The translations under genes were made by a program, and so were the position numbers. The notes below the pieces were generated by a model. The model was not told the DNA's origin, did not search any database, and saw only the letters and a list, made by a program, of their open reading frames with translations. Of a stretch of DNA of 64,000 nt, positions 9,392 to 21,597 are shown one piece after another. Origin of the DNA: Steromphala cineraria (taxonomy: Eukaryota; Mollusca; Gastropoda; Trochida; Trochidae); contig OU744735.1 of NCBI GenBank assembly GCA_916613615.1, forward strand, positions 44,978,468-45,042,467, read 5' to 3'. Numbering within the stretch: position 1 is the stretch's first letter; each line of letters starts with the position of its first letter.

Positions 9392-11821
9392 CTACTTACA
9401 CCACGTGGTCACCGAATAGACTCGTCCATCGCGTGTTTATATTGCTATTTTCGGAACATGCTCACGTGGTTTTAACCATTCCAAATAATTTCAATTCGAT
9501 CGTTTCGTTTCATAATTATTATATTTTATTCATTATAATAAAATAAAAATAGCAGCCAATCTAAAGTTATTTAAAGCAATACCATTCTAAACTTCTAGAG
9601 CAGCGAAAAATACCGAGGATTTCCGAATGGTCCCAATACGTCACAAGCACGTGCATCTCGTGCATCTCAATGCTTTATGTCATCACGCGGGTTGGAAGGG
9701 TATCACAGTGCGAGATGATTTCGACTGACTCTGACGATGAACTTTATCAAGTGTCACAAGATATGGAAGAAAAGCTCATCGACACCAATTCTGAAAATGA
9801 ACTGTTGGAGGCCTCGCAAATCATTGAAGAGAAACTACAGCAAGGTACAAGTACTCCGGGACGTTTTTATGAAGCCAAGGAAAACGAAATTCAGAAGCGT
9901 GCGTTGGAAGCCGTCCCTGTGAATACACAACGCCGAGACAAGTGGGCCTACAACACTTTTACAGCTTGGGCAATTGCGGTAAATAATCGGAGAGGTAATG
10001 AACGAAAACCGGTAACACTTCTGGAAAATATGACGACGGAAGACCTGGCTTATTTCAGAAGTTATGAGCATACAGTCCTTTATAAAAACAAATTGTAAAA
10101 AAAATGTTGAATTTCTACAATCAGAAATGTTTGAAGAGTTCCGTCAAGTTCTTGACGGGGAAATGAAACGTTTGACGCATAAAGGATTAGGACTGAATGT
10201 GAAGAAGGCTGAGGCTATTAGTGTTGACGAGGAGGAACTGCTCTGGAGGCGTGGTCAACTGGGAGATAGGAACCCAAAAGTGCTTGTTAACACCATTCTA
10301 TACCTAAACGGTAAGCATTTTGGTCTTCGGAGTGGACGTTGGACAAGAACACCGAAAACTGAAGAGCAAGAACTCGCAGATAACACTGAAGACGATCGAC
10401 TCCTGAAGGAAAGGAATACTTGTGTTATCACGAAGATTACTCTAAAACGGTACAAGGTGGTCTCAAACACAGAAGAGTTAATCGTAAAGAGATCGGACAC
10501 CATCCCAGTAGCATTCCAGAGAGATGTCATGTTCAGCTGTACAAAAAATACGTATCTCTATGTCCCCAAGATGGCCACGATGATGCTTTCTATCTTCAAT
10601 CTCTTCAATCTCCGACAGACAAGTGCTGGTTAGTATTTTATTATCTATTTTAAATGTTAATAGAATAAAATTTTGATTGACTGCTTACACAATTTTATGT
10701 CATGCTTTTTTATATGACATTTGTGACATTCAATAGAAAAACACGCCATGTCATGTATATATCGTTTCGTTTGAAATTAATATTAATGTAACAAAAGTTC
10801 ACGTTCTAGTTTTAATACTCGTTTAATATCTGTTACGAAACATTATCACATCATTTCTATGACAATGCATCATACACACGAATGTATATTTATATAAGCT
10901 AATGATTTTTTTACAAATTCAAAGCCTTTATAGAACAAAAACTTCAATGTTGCAGGTACAGCAGACAACCACTAGGACATAACACGCTCCAGAAGATTGT
11001 CCCCGAGATGTGTCAAAAGGCTGGTATCCAGGGGTACAAGACGAACCACTCACTTTGGGTTACCACGGCTACGCGACTCTATCAGGCTGGAGTAAGCGAA
11101 TCCCTGATAATGGAGCGCACCGGACACAGGAGCGTGACAGGTGTGTTATGTTAGCTATAATTCGAAACATTCCTTAATTTCTTTTCTATCATATATACAG
11201 AATAGTTAATATACTGGGCAACATAAACTAGGAATATTAGAATAATTATGAAAAATATTTCATTGAGTAATTTAATGAATGTCATATTTCAAATTTACAT
11301 AATTTATAAATATCCCTAAATATATTTGTCAGTTGTAGTTTAAGAGTATTATCGACGTAAAGTTTATCATAATGAAGGGATATAACATTTCAATCATGAA
11401 GAATAATCTCCAACGAATGTAATACCCCTGTAAATGACATCCAATGATTTCCTGTGTTAATTGAAACTCCCTGTGAATATACTAACGTGTTTTCAAGTGG
11501 CATGTACCTCGGTAAAATTTCCCCACATATGTCTATCACTTAATGTTCTTTCTTTAACTCCCCTTAAAAATAAACTTTTTTATCAAGCAGGGCCCGGTTG
11601 TTCAACACTCGGTTATTTTAACCGCCGGTTAACTGCTAACGGCGGGTTAAATCTTAACCGACCGTTAGCTAACCGAACGTTAAATTTGCGTTGTTAGAAA
11701 CATGGTTAGCCTTATCGTTAGCTAACGTCACCGTCAAAGTTAACAGTGAGATTACCGTCACTTGTAAGCATTCTTCTATCCCACAATTCAAGTCGTTTGT
11801 TTACTTCTGGTTTGCCGAAAA

Positions 11822-13938
11822 ATGGATAACCAAAAGATCGCCAGCACCCCGAGGAAAAAAAGGAGCAGAAATTTCTCTGCTGATGAGGAAAACACTATTC
11901 AGTCAATGGTTGAAGCAAACTGGGCGGTGATTACGGAGAAACATTCAACTGAAGTAACGAAAAAAAGGAAAAACAATGCTTGGTCTGAGATTGTCCGAGA
12001 AGTTAATTCCAAGGGGGTGGCACCAAGATCGTTAGCAGAAGTGAAAGAAAAATGGACAAATATGACAAGGAAGGCTAAGAAAACCTACACGGATTATCGA
12101 ATCCAGTCCAGGAAGACCGGGGGAGGACCACCGCCGCCTGAGCCGAGTCAAGCGACGAGCCGAATCATCGACATCATGCGAGACTCTGCAAGTTTCGACG
12201 GTGTCCCAGACGGCCTCGAGACAGAGTGTGGGTTCAATTAAATCATCATCATCATCATATAAGTTTGGCTTATATTGATAATTAAATGAATTGTATATAT
12301 GCTTATTTAGATTTATCAATTGGTAAACCTAATATGGACGTAGTCATAAATGCTGACGTATTGTCATTAATTTCAATCAAAATAAACTAAAGATGGAAAT
12401 AGAAATGGCAACCAATAGGCTAATATATACACTGCTCATGCCTACATGACCTTATGCAAAATAGGAAACTATGCACAACATAGGTAGATAACGCATCGAA
12501 ATGTTTAGATCGATAAGAAATAACCAAACACGTGCTAATGTTTATAAACAGGACTATTTTTATCATCGACCTTGAACTTTACACCATGATATGAGCCTAT
12601 CAAGTTTCGGGTATCAAAACTGACTGAAAAATGTTCACGGAAAGAGTCAAAAGACTCAAAACCTCAGTTTAATCAATCAAAATACGATTGAGAAATACAT
12701 TAACAATGATCAAAAATTAAATAGAGTTAATCATGTGTGAGAATATTTGAATTACAAATTTCCTGGGTAAGGAATAAACAGTGTATTTTCACGATTTTGC
12801 AAGCCAAAGCAAATCATTGTTTTAATATTTATTACGGAAGCTAAATATAGCATTCTCTAACATGGTCATGCTCGGAAAAAGTTCATATTCGTCACATCAA
12901 TATTACAAAAAGTCACGATAGTTTTCTTAATGCTGTAGGCCTATGTCTACTTCAGAAAGTTATTAATTTAATTGTCATATATTCATAAACTATTTAGGCC
13001 TATAGTCAACCGACTGACATACCTTCACGGGTGCAAACATCAATTTGTGATACAATTTTCTACTGCAATACAGGTCTCCTTGTGATATGATATTATCCAA
13101 AACAGTTTTGTGAAACAGCATGTGAATATGGCGCTAAATATTAACGACCTCGGAGAGCACGTTAAAAGGGGGATAACTGTGTTGTATTCTGGTGCTCGTT
13201 ACATAACAACACTGAATGAATCGATTTTATTATACTCAACTTAGGATAATGTTTTCGTAAGATGAAGGTCATATTTTAAGAACCTTTTAAAACCAATTTC
13301 GACATTTAATTTATATAAATCTCTATATCATGAAAACAGGTTATGATGTCTTCGCATATTGATTCATCACCAAATTTAAAAATAAATCCACATTAAAGAT
13401 TTTACTTGAGCTTCAAAATTTCTTTACTTCTCTCCATGACATACGCATTGCTATTTTAAACAATGTTCATACTTTAAAATAAATAAAATCAGTTAAATAG
13501 GTTTTTGAATTTTCTTTGCATATAAATTTATCATCTTTAGGCATTCCTATCGAGTGTGAAGCATCCCTGCCTGACACAGCTGCAGTCACGTCGGAGCCAA
13601 GTGTAACCACCAACTCCCAGACCCCAGTTGTTGATTCCCCTTCTCAGGATCCATGTGTTCCATCTACCCCCCAACCCGAAGTTCAAGCCTCAAGCTCGAA
13701 GACGCCAGATGAAGCCTCCGCCTCCCCAACTTCAGGGCCTCCCTCAGACAAACGGCGTCGACCAAGCTCAGAGAAAGTTCTTGATTTACAGCAACAAGTT
13801 CTCTCGGGAGAGCTCGATTTGCAGAAGTTACAATTTAAGAAACTCAAACTCCAGATAAAACTTTTGGAAGATTTTGAAAAGAAGCAATATTCTGAAGAGG
13901 CGATCCCAACCCAGATGTTACTTGCCTTGATGCAATGA
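11822..13938 (+). CDS. Myb/SANT-like DNA-binding accessory protein of Harbinger 1
   Basis: In PIF/Harbinger elements this protein binds the subterminal repeats and brings the transposase to DNA and the nucleus. Exon 1 (11822-12227) starts with ATG after GCCGAAAA. It encodes a basic N-terminus (TPRKKRSRNFSADEE) and a MADF/Myb-like trihelix: W at ANWAVI, W at NNAWSEIVREVN, W at VKEKWTNMTRKAKK, then KTGGGPPPPEPS, the usual hinge. The intron 12228-13540 (gtgggt...tttag) joins in frame through a split Cys codon. Exon 2 (13541-13938) is a Ser/Pro/Thr-rich linker, a nuclear-localisation-like DKRRRP, then a coiled coil (KVLDLQQQVLSGELDLQKLQ) to the stop. There is no frame damage. The donor choice is inferred from phase; the alternative read-through ends at 12241. 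Confidence 0.85.
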
Positions 13939-14162
13939 GTATTTCAAATAATAACAAGTGTTCCAGTTAAAGTGTAAAATTAATAAATATTTATTCAACC
14001 ATTGCCGATCTTTACTTACTTCTTGTACAGTGGTAAGAATCTTTGAATACATGTATATAAAACAAATGATAAATAATTCTTATGTACAATGTTGAATAAA
14101 TCATTTACAAAACGTTTCAAAAATTCCATAATAATGTGGGCCAATCACATAATTCTTATTCC

Positions 14163-16040
14163 TTAATGTCCAAAGAATGTGGAAGACACGTGGTCACGTA
14201 TTCCTTTTCCGTCATGTCGTCCAGCGTAGGCATCGATGGTTGGCTGGTCATCCCCATTATCAGTCTCATCCTGTGGTTCACCCATAGATATGGCAATGTT
14301 GTGCAACACAGCACAGGCAACAACAATGCGACACACTCGCCCCGGGGTCATCCTTACCTGTAAAAGCAACATATACATATTCTATTGTTGGTCTTAGAAA
14401 TCTAAATTCTGGTGATTTTATATTTTAAAAGAACTGATTATAGTATAGTGTTGTATTTCATTAATGTTTTATTAATTACAGTGAAAATGATCGTGAGATC
14501 TGAGATAGCTAGTGGAAATTACTTTGAGTACAGTTCATGTACTTTCAATTAAACATTCGTTACCTCAGAGTGTAGAACATGAAATCGTCTCTTCCATCGA
14601 CCGAATGTCCTTTCAATAGTGACCCTGGTAGCGCAAAGAGAGTCGTTGTACCGCTGTTGCTGTCGTCCCTGTGGGTTCAGGTAGGGGGTCAACAGGAACG
14701 GTCTACAGGGGTACCCGTTATCTCCCAATATGAAGCCGTCGGAGATCGATGTGTGGGTCCTTTCCAAGAGTGTGCACAGTGACGACGTCCTGAATATATG
14801 GCTGTCGTGAGCTGACCCTGGCCATTTGGCACATATATTTGTGAACGTTCCTGCAAGAAAGCATAATCATATTTATTGGAAAGAAAAAAACATTGTTGAT
14901 GAAAGAAAATATCTCTATACAACTCTTGTTAATTGTAACTAAATATACATTCAATGCTTTACATCGGAAAGAATAAAAAACTGCAATATCTTGAATCATA
15001 GAAAAACAACAAAACAACTAAGATCTTTTTTGTCCTGTAAATTTACATAGGCTGATTTGATTAATGTTTTACATGATAACAGTTTTTCCTGGGATATGAA
15101 ATTCGTTTTCTTTTGATCTTTCTTTGCACTACTTAATTGGGATTTTTGTTCCCTTGTTTGTTTTTATGCAGAGTATAGAATGAAAACTGTATGTAAAACA
15201 TTTGTAAAGATAAAATGTATCATTCAAAATAAACAAGTATTTTATTAGCGCTTCTTCTTTGTTTCGATATTAACCTAATGGTACGTTCGGAATCACTGAA
15301 AATGTTTGTTTTTTCCAATTCCTTAATACAACAAAAAATTCCCATCCAATTCGTACATTTACAGTACCAAAAAAGATGATAATACAATTAATTATCTCAC
15401 ACGTGGTTTCATTTCGGTTTTTATTTTGAGCTATTTTTCGAAATACCAAGGGAAACCACTCTTATTTCAATGTTGAAACGATGATTACCTTCGTGATCGC
15501 ATACGGCCTGCACATTGATGCTGTGATATCCTTTCCTGTTAACGTAAGCTGGTTCATCTCTTGTGGGTGCTTGGATACGAACGTGAGTCCCATCAACACA
15601 TCCGATTACTTTAGGAAAACCTCCCAGAGCAAAAAATCCATCTTCAATTTGACGACGTTTTCGATTATCAATCGGCCACAGATGAAATCGTTCCGTCTTG
15701 TCACTAATGCATCCGTCACATCCCGAACGATTCTGGAGACAGAACTTTTGTCCAAACCAAGTGTGTCTCCAACTACTTGCAGAAAACTTCCACTCGCATA
15801 GAAGCGAAGGGCAACCAAGACTTGTTGTTCAACAGTCAATGCGTGACCCCTGCCTGTCGAACGCTGTAAATCACCGTGTAAAAGGTTACACAGGTAGGCG
15901 ATTGATTGTCTTCCAAACCTATAGCGGAGGCGTAATTCTTCATCTGTATATTGCCTAATATTGAAGTCGAGTCCACGATAAACCCTATCCTTTCTTCGTC
16001 TAATCGGTAGCATGAAAGCAGCGTTAGCTACGAACGCCAT
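14163..16040 (-). pseudogene. HARBI1-like DDE transposase of Harbinger 1, one frameshift
   Basis: The DDE nuclease cuts and joins transposon ends together with the Myb partner. Exon 1 (16040-15489) starts ATGGCG (MAFVANAAF), has the helix-turn-helix stretch [19 protein letters not shown] and [15 protein letters not shown], then after a 1-nt deletion near 15706 continues as [12 protein letters not shown] and [10 protein letters not shown] (first Asp). Exon 2 (14850-14564) reads WPGSAHDSHIF, ILGDNGYPCRPFLLTPY (second Asp) and TIERTFGRWKRRF (Glu). Exon 3 (14357-14163) reads VRMTPGRVCRI and CAVLHNIAISMGE to TAA. Introns are GT-AG and rejoin in frame. The catalytic triad survives, so the single frameshift is the only clear lesion. 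ATG at 16106 is an alternative start. Confidence 0.9.
14851..15488 (-). other. Intron of Harbinger 1 transposase
   Basis: Bounded by donor gtaatc (15488) and acceptor ttcttgcag (14851-14860). AT-rich, no repeat recognised. Confidence 0.7.
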
Positions 16041-16508
16041 TTTGCAACTTAACCACAATGTTAAATAGTTAGCGGCGGTCCTTAGGTGTGTTAACTTTAA
16101 CGTCAAGTTAACAGTCTGTTAAATCTGACCGAGTTTTGAACAACAAGATAACAGCTCTGTTAAAGTTAACCGCTGGTTAAATTGATTTAACGGCTGGTTA
16201 AAAGATAACCGAGTTTTGAACAACCGGCCCCAGGTGTGCGCAGTTACACCAGGGCCTCCTTTCACAAAACAACCTTTACTAAGGCCAACCTTATCTCTAA
16301 GGTTAAAAGTTAAGGCCAACCTTAAAAAAAGTTACGCCCCTTTCACAAAACAACCTTATCCCAACCTTATCTCGTGACCACCAACCTTAGTTAAGGTTGA
16401 ACTCTTCAGTGCGGGAGATAGTTGTTTACATTGGTTACGGAAGAGAGTTACCTCCCTTTGTCACGCGAGCTATCCGCCAGACGACTTTATTCATTGACAT
16501 TAATTATC

Positions 16509-19500
16509 ATGTCACAAGCGTCTACTAGCTCCAAACGGCCCCGGCAAAGTAATTACAGCTCAGCTGAACTAGGTTTATTAGCAGACAAAGTAAGTGAGCA
16601 TTCGAAGACATTGTTTGGTTCGTTTTCGAGCACCATCACAAACCAAGCGAAGAATAAGATTTGGGATGACATTGCGACAAAGTGAGTACAAATGATAAAA
16701 TATCATAACACGATCTATTTTGGTAAACTTGAATGATAAAACAAATACTTTTCAATGACATTGTCATTTCCCAAAAGATCCAATTTGTGCAGGAATTAAT
16801 GGCTTAAACTTTAAAGTCTTTGACAAAAAAAAGTGATCGGCAAAACTTAAATGGGCGTGGCTGCTAGAGAATTTATACTCGGACCTCACTGTATCGCGGC
16901 ATTCATCGTATCGCGGCAATCGGTACTTCCGCTTTAGCGTAAAGGGGACGTCCCCAAGCCGCCTAAAACCTTCGCAACTCAGTTGTCAGAATTCCATTCG
17001 TTTGATTAAAACATAACATTTTACTGCATTCATTAATTTTTTATTGATAATGAAAAAATTATACTTTATCAACCAAAACTGCATCTTAGCTGAAAATGGC
17101 TGACCTACATTACTGAACACGGTGGTGTCAACATTACGTTTGACACGTGCCCCTTGTTTTTGGGCCTGAATAAGGTCGTCTGCATGTTGTTTAAGCCATA
17201 TAAGGCAGCGGAAAGGACCTATCAAAGGTTTGTTGTCTGTTTGGAGCCTTTCATTTTTAGAATGAAAATAAGAATGCAAAATCTCATTTGGCAGAAAAAG
17301 TTGATTTGGTCGACTTGATATAAATTTTCTTCTTTTGATTATGGTATGAAAACGTATAGCAAAGAAATGTTGAATTATTTGTATAAAATTTTAAGCAATT
17401 TATTAACTTATATATGATAAATTTTGTTGTATATTTTATTTTAATAAATTAACATAATGTTCCAAAAATGATATTTGCATTTTTTATCAATCTGTCGATA
17501 AAGTAAAACACATTATCATTGTAACCAAGGGTGCATGTATTTCTCCCTTTAGTTTAATTATCATTATCAAGTATAAATAATGAATTTGTGTGGTGTATTT
17601 AATTTAACATCTTAATGAATGTATAATTTTTTGTTTCATCGCAATTGATTTAAATTTACATACAGGATTGGTCTAATTTTCTAAATCAAATAAATGTTCA
17701 TTGTCTTGGTGATGTTGAAAAATTTTTATTCTATGATGATTTTTTCATCATCAGTCTTTTATGAAATATTATTCTGTATATTAAAAAAACTTACAACAAT
17801 AATTACGTGCTCATAATATCTCAAAATACAACCAACAAAATCAAACCTGTTCTGATGATATCAGCACCAGTCATCAAGGATCTGCTTGTGCAAACTTCTC
17901 AAGATACTTCATAGTCGAATAGTTACATAAATGATGAATAATTGAATCTTTTTTTTAATTACAAAGACATATGAAATAATTGTATTTGTTAAACAATGAA
18001 GGGAAAAATCATAAATCCAGTTTCCGCATCCCAATCCTGATTTTCGCATTTACCGCGATACGATGGAGTCCGCTTCCTTGACTAAAATCTTTGAGATTCA
18101 AAGATGAATGGCTATTGAATAAAAAATACAAGTGACAAATAAGTAGAAATGTTATATTTTATTGATATTATGGTATTGTCAATGGTGGATATTAAAAAAG
18201 TTTTGTTTTCATTGTAAGAAAAAATATTTGTTGACGGGAGCATCAAGTACCGCGATACAACGAGGTCGCAGGCTAATTGTCACAAAATTTAAGACACACC
18301 AATTATTTTGCTTACGTAACTAATTACCATATGAATAATGAACTGGTTATCATCTATTATTTAATTAGAATAGGAAAAAATGAAATTCCCATTATAAATT
18401 ATATCATCATTTGGCAATAATAATATAAATTACTGTAACAATTCAAGGCATTTCTTTACAGATTAAGTGCTTGTTCCTCATATCAAAGGAGTGGTTCACA
18501 AATCAGAAAAAAGTGGAACGATTACAAGTAAGTGTAACAATAATTTATTCAGAATAACAATTTCAGAAATATATTACACAATTCAATTAATGTATATTCT
18601 TACATGTATATAAAAAAAAACATGTGTTTCTTCTCATATAAAAATTATATTCTTTAAAAATTAAATTTGACATCTCATGTTATCAATTGCAGGTCACTAG
18701 TAAAAAGAAAGGCAACAGATGTGAGGAGAGAGAGAAGCAAGACTGGTGGAGGGGCAGCACCCAAGCTTCTTTCTGATCTTGAGAACAAGGTAACAATCAT
18801 TGTCAACTATCTACATCATGCTTTTCATGAAATAAATAACATCCAAGATGAATTGGAATTGTAATGGAATCATTAGCATGACTAAAAAAATCACATATAA
18901 AAAATAAAATATGTTATATTCTATTATAAAACAATTTGAATAAAGTGAGCCATTTATTTGTTAACTCAACCAACCAAAAACATAATAATAAATTTGCTAT
19001 TGGCATAAAACTTATAATAATTGGTCATATATTACAACATCTTCAATATATTTGCAGGTGGTGTCCTTAATTCCTTCCTGTCAGATTGAAGGGATAAGTG
19101 GCGGATTTGAAACAGATGAATTACATGGCAAGTAATAATAAATGGATGAAGTATTTCAAAATGTTCAAAATTAACATAACTATATTGATAGTCATAACTT
19201 TATACATATTATATGACTATTTTGATGTTGATTTTTTTTGTCATCATTCAATAATCAATATATTTGATTGTAAAGGATGCATATTGATATGTATTTATTA
19301 TAATAATACATGTATTAAACATGGAAAAAAAATTGGTACAAAATTCCATTATCTTAAAGTGTTAAGTTTCAACATGCATTAATTTTGAAGGAATCTGAAT
19401 TAAATGGGATATGGAATAGATGACATAAAATATTCATGACAATTTTAAATAAATAGATTGATTGATTTTCCTCAGAAACATCAATGATAGAGACAGAAAT

Positions 19501-20594
19501 TGTGGAAACTACCCAGCTGATTGACGTCTCCGAAGCCTCGATCAGTTGTCTCCCCGAAGCAAGCATCACTGACTTACAAAGCGAGTTGATTTCAGGTGAG
19601 AAAGTTTGGTGTCATTCTATATTTATTACATTACACAACTTAAGAGATTTGAGGAAATGATAAGTTTAACATAAAAACTAAGAATGAACAATATTATCAG
19701 TGTATCTGTACATAGAATGGTACAAACTGTAATACAATTATGTAGGATCATTAACAGAGAAGTAACACAGTCAAGTTAGCCTTATCAATGAAATTTAACA
19801 TCCAGGGGAGATAACTCTTCATTTTCAATATTACATGTTTTAGATCTTTTCATTAGTTTAATAGGTAACATAAATTTTGTCATAAACCAATATTTATGTT
19901 CACAGTTCTTAAAAATTCATTAATTGTAAAAAAAAGTATATCCAACCTCCTATATATATTACAAACACACCCAGGGACACTTATCCAGTAAATTAGTTTG
20001 ATTTATGATTACAAAAGTGTGATATAAACATTTGTACATTTCAGAACCAAGTTCATCAACTATAATCACCAATGGATCTGACTTCAGCGAAGTTAAGGTT
20101 GCCAAAAAGCAAAAAAGAAAATGTAATTGGAGAAAATTGTTTACATTATGTTTTGTACATACCGGTAGTTGAATAATATAAATTATCATGCATCGTATAC
20201 CAGAACTAACATTAATTCTTAGACAATTTTTAGATTATTTTTTTGGAAATACTAAATACTATTACCAAAGTGTAAATATTCCCATTCTTATTAACTTTTT
20301 ATTCGTTTAAATTTGTCAGTGATATATATTAGGTACTTAAATTGTCTACTTTTAGCACCGACTGACAAGGCAAAATTTTCCTCTTCTCATATGTCTTCAC
20401 TTCTTGACATCGAGATGGAGAAGCGTGGGATGTTGAAAGACATCCTCAACATCCAGCAGGAGATGCTGCTTCTTCGACGAGAGGAGGTGGCTCTCAAAAG
20501 AGAGCGTTTAGACCTGGAAAAAGAAAAATGGCAAATAAAGAAACAAACATATTCCTCAAATCCCCTTTCCTTATCCCCTATCATTAAATTTTGA
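16509..20594 (+). CDS. Myb/SANT-like DNA-binding accessory protein of Harbinger 2
   Basis: Seven exons rejoin in one open frame: 16509-16681, 18462-18527, 18693-18789, 19058-19127, 19476-19595, 20045-20122, 20356-20594. Exon 1 gives MSQASTSSKRPRQSNYSSAE and the first helix, with NKIWDDIATK; exon 2 gives SGSQIRKKWNDYK; exon 3 gives VKRKATDVRRERSKTGGGAA, the same hinge as in the Harbinger 1 protein; middle exons are acidic and Ser/Thr-rich; the last exon is a long coiled coil (IEMEKRGMLKDILNIQQEML, then RREEVALKRERLDLEKEKW). The fourth donor is GC (gcaagt), a minor but known GC-AG intron; the rest are GT-AG. No stop or frameshift is needed, in contrast to the partner transposase. Intervening stretches of 0.15-1.8 kb are AT-rich introns. 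Confidence 0.85.
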
Positions 20595-21597
20595 ATAGAA
20601 TGCTGAAATATCAAGTAATATATCATAATTTACAATTGGAAAAATGTATACTACTAATAAAATTGGTATTTTTCATTTGTAACAACTAAGATGTTTAAAT
20701 ATTTTCTGGCCTTAATGAGATTAATGAAAACATGAAGATGTTGATGAATTTGAAAGAAACCTGTAATAAGACTTAAATTGATCATAAATACTTTGTTCCT
20801 TCCACTTTTACATTGTGTAATATTTCAGTCTTCTTTGGCATTTTTGTTATTGGCTTGAAAATAATCACTAGAATAATATTAAGGAATATGATATACAGTT
20901 GTACATAAAGATTAATTTCCAAAGCCAATACTAGTGATATTAAAGTAAAGTGAGATTTATATAAATGTGATGAAAGTCTGCAATCTTTGTTGTTTTTGTG
21001 TTTATTTAACACATTGTTATCTTTATGAAAGAATTGTTACCTTTTTATTGAACAAGTGTATACTAAGAAGCTGAGCTCAATGGTTTTTTTTAAAATTAAT
21101 TAATTGTATACATAATGACATTGTTATCTTATGAAAGAATTGATATATTTAAATACACATGTATATATTCACAAGATGAGCTCCATGGATATGAATGTAT
21201 TAATTATTCATTAATTATTTCAAGTTTTTAAGAAATATATTAATATTTGTTTTACATAAAATCAAGTGTTTAAAAGAACGGTATTCTACCAAGAAAATAA
21301 AGAGGAAAATGTAATTTCTATGTGAACGGTTTCAAATTTTGCATCTTTAGGTAGTACTAGTTATAGTTTCATTTCTGTAGCTAATGTAGTGAAGATAACT
21401 TAATGAAAACCCTATTAATAACTTTATTATATGTGATAATTTCTTAAATTACAATTTTAAGGTAAATGAATTGCAATTTGTTATTACAATTAAAGGAAGT
21501 AACTTGGATATATATTCTTATGTTCTTTTTGTGCATGTACAAGTATTTCTTATCCTTTATTGAAGGTAATAACATTTACCTGTGGAGGAGTGGCATA
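20595..21597. other. Interval between convergent Harbinger 2 genes
   Basis: About 1 kb of AT-rich sequence between the Myb-gene stop and the transposase stop on the other strand; it must hold both 3' untranslated regions. Nothing else recognised. Confidence 0.6.

Larger units (their letters stand above)
11591..16230. mobile_element. PIF/Harbinger transposon 1 (4.64 kb, both ends, CAG target duplication)
   Basis: The left end GGCCCGGTTGTTCAACACTC and the reverse complement of the right end, GGGCCGGTTGTTCAAAACTC, continue into CGGTTAT and AACCG-rich subterminal repeats. The trinucleotide CAG flanks both sides (11588-11590 and 16231-16233), fitting the 3-bp duplication of the superfamily. Inside are a Myb/SANT gene on plus and a HARBI1-like transposase on minus, converging on 13.9-14.2 kb. 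It sits in the last intron of the tyrosine-recombinase gene. Confidence 0.92.

Noticed and set aside
15481..15801. Plus-strand 106-codon ORF
   Set aside because: Shadow of the Harbinger 1 transposase exon on minus.
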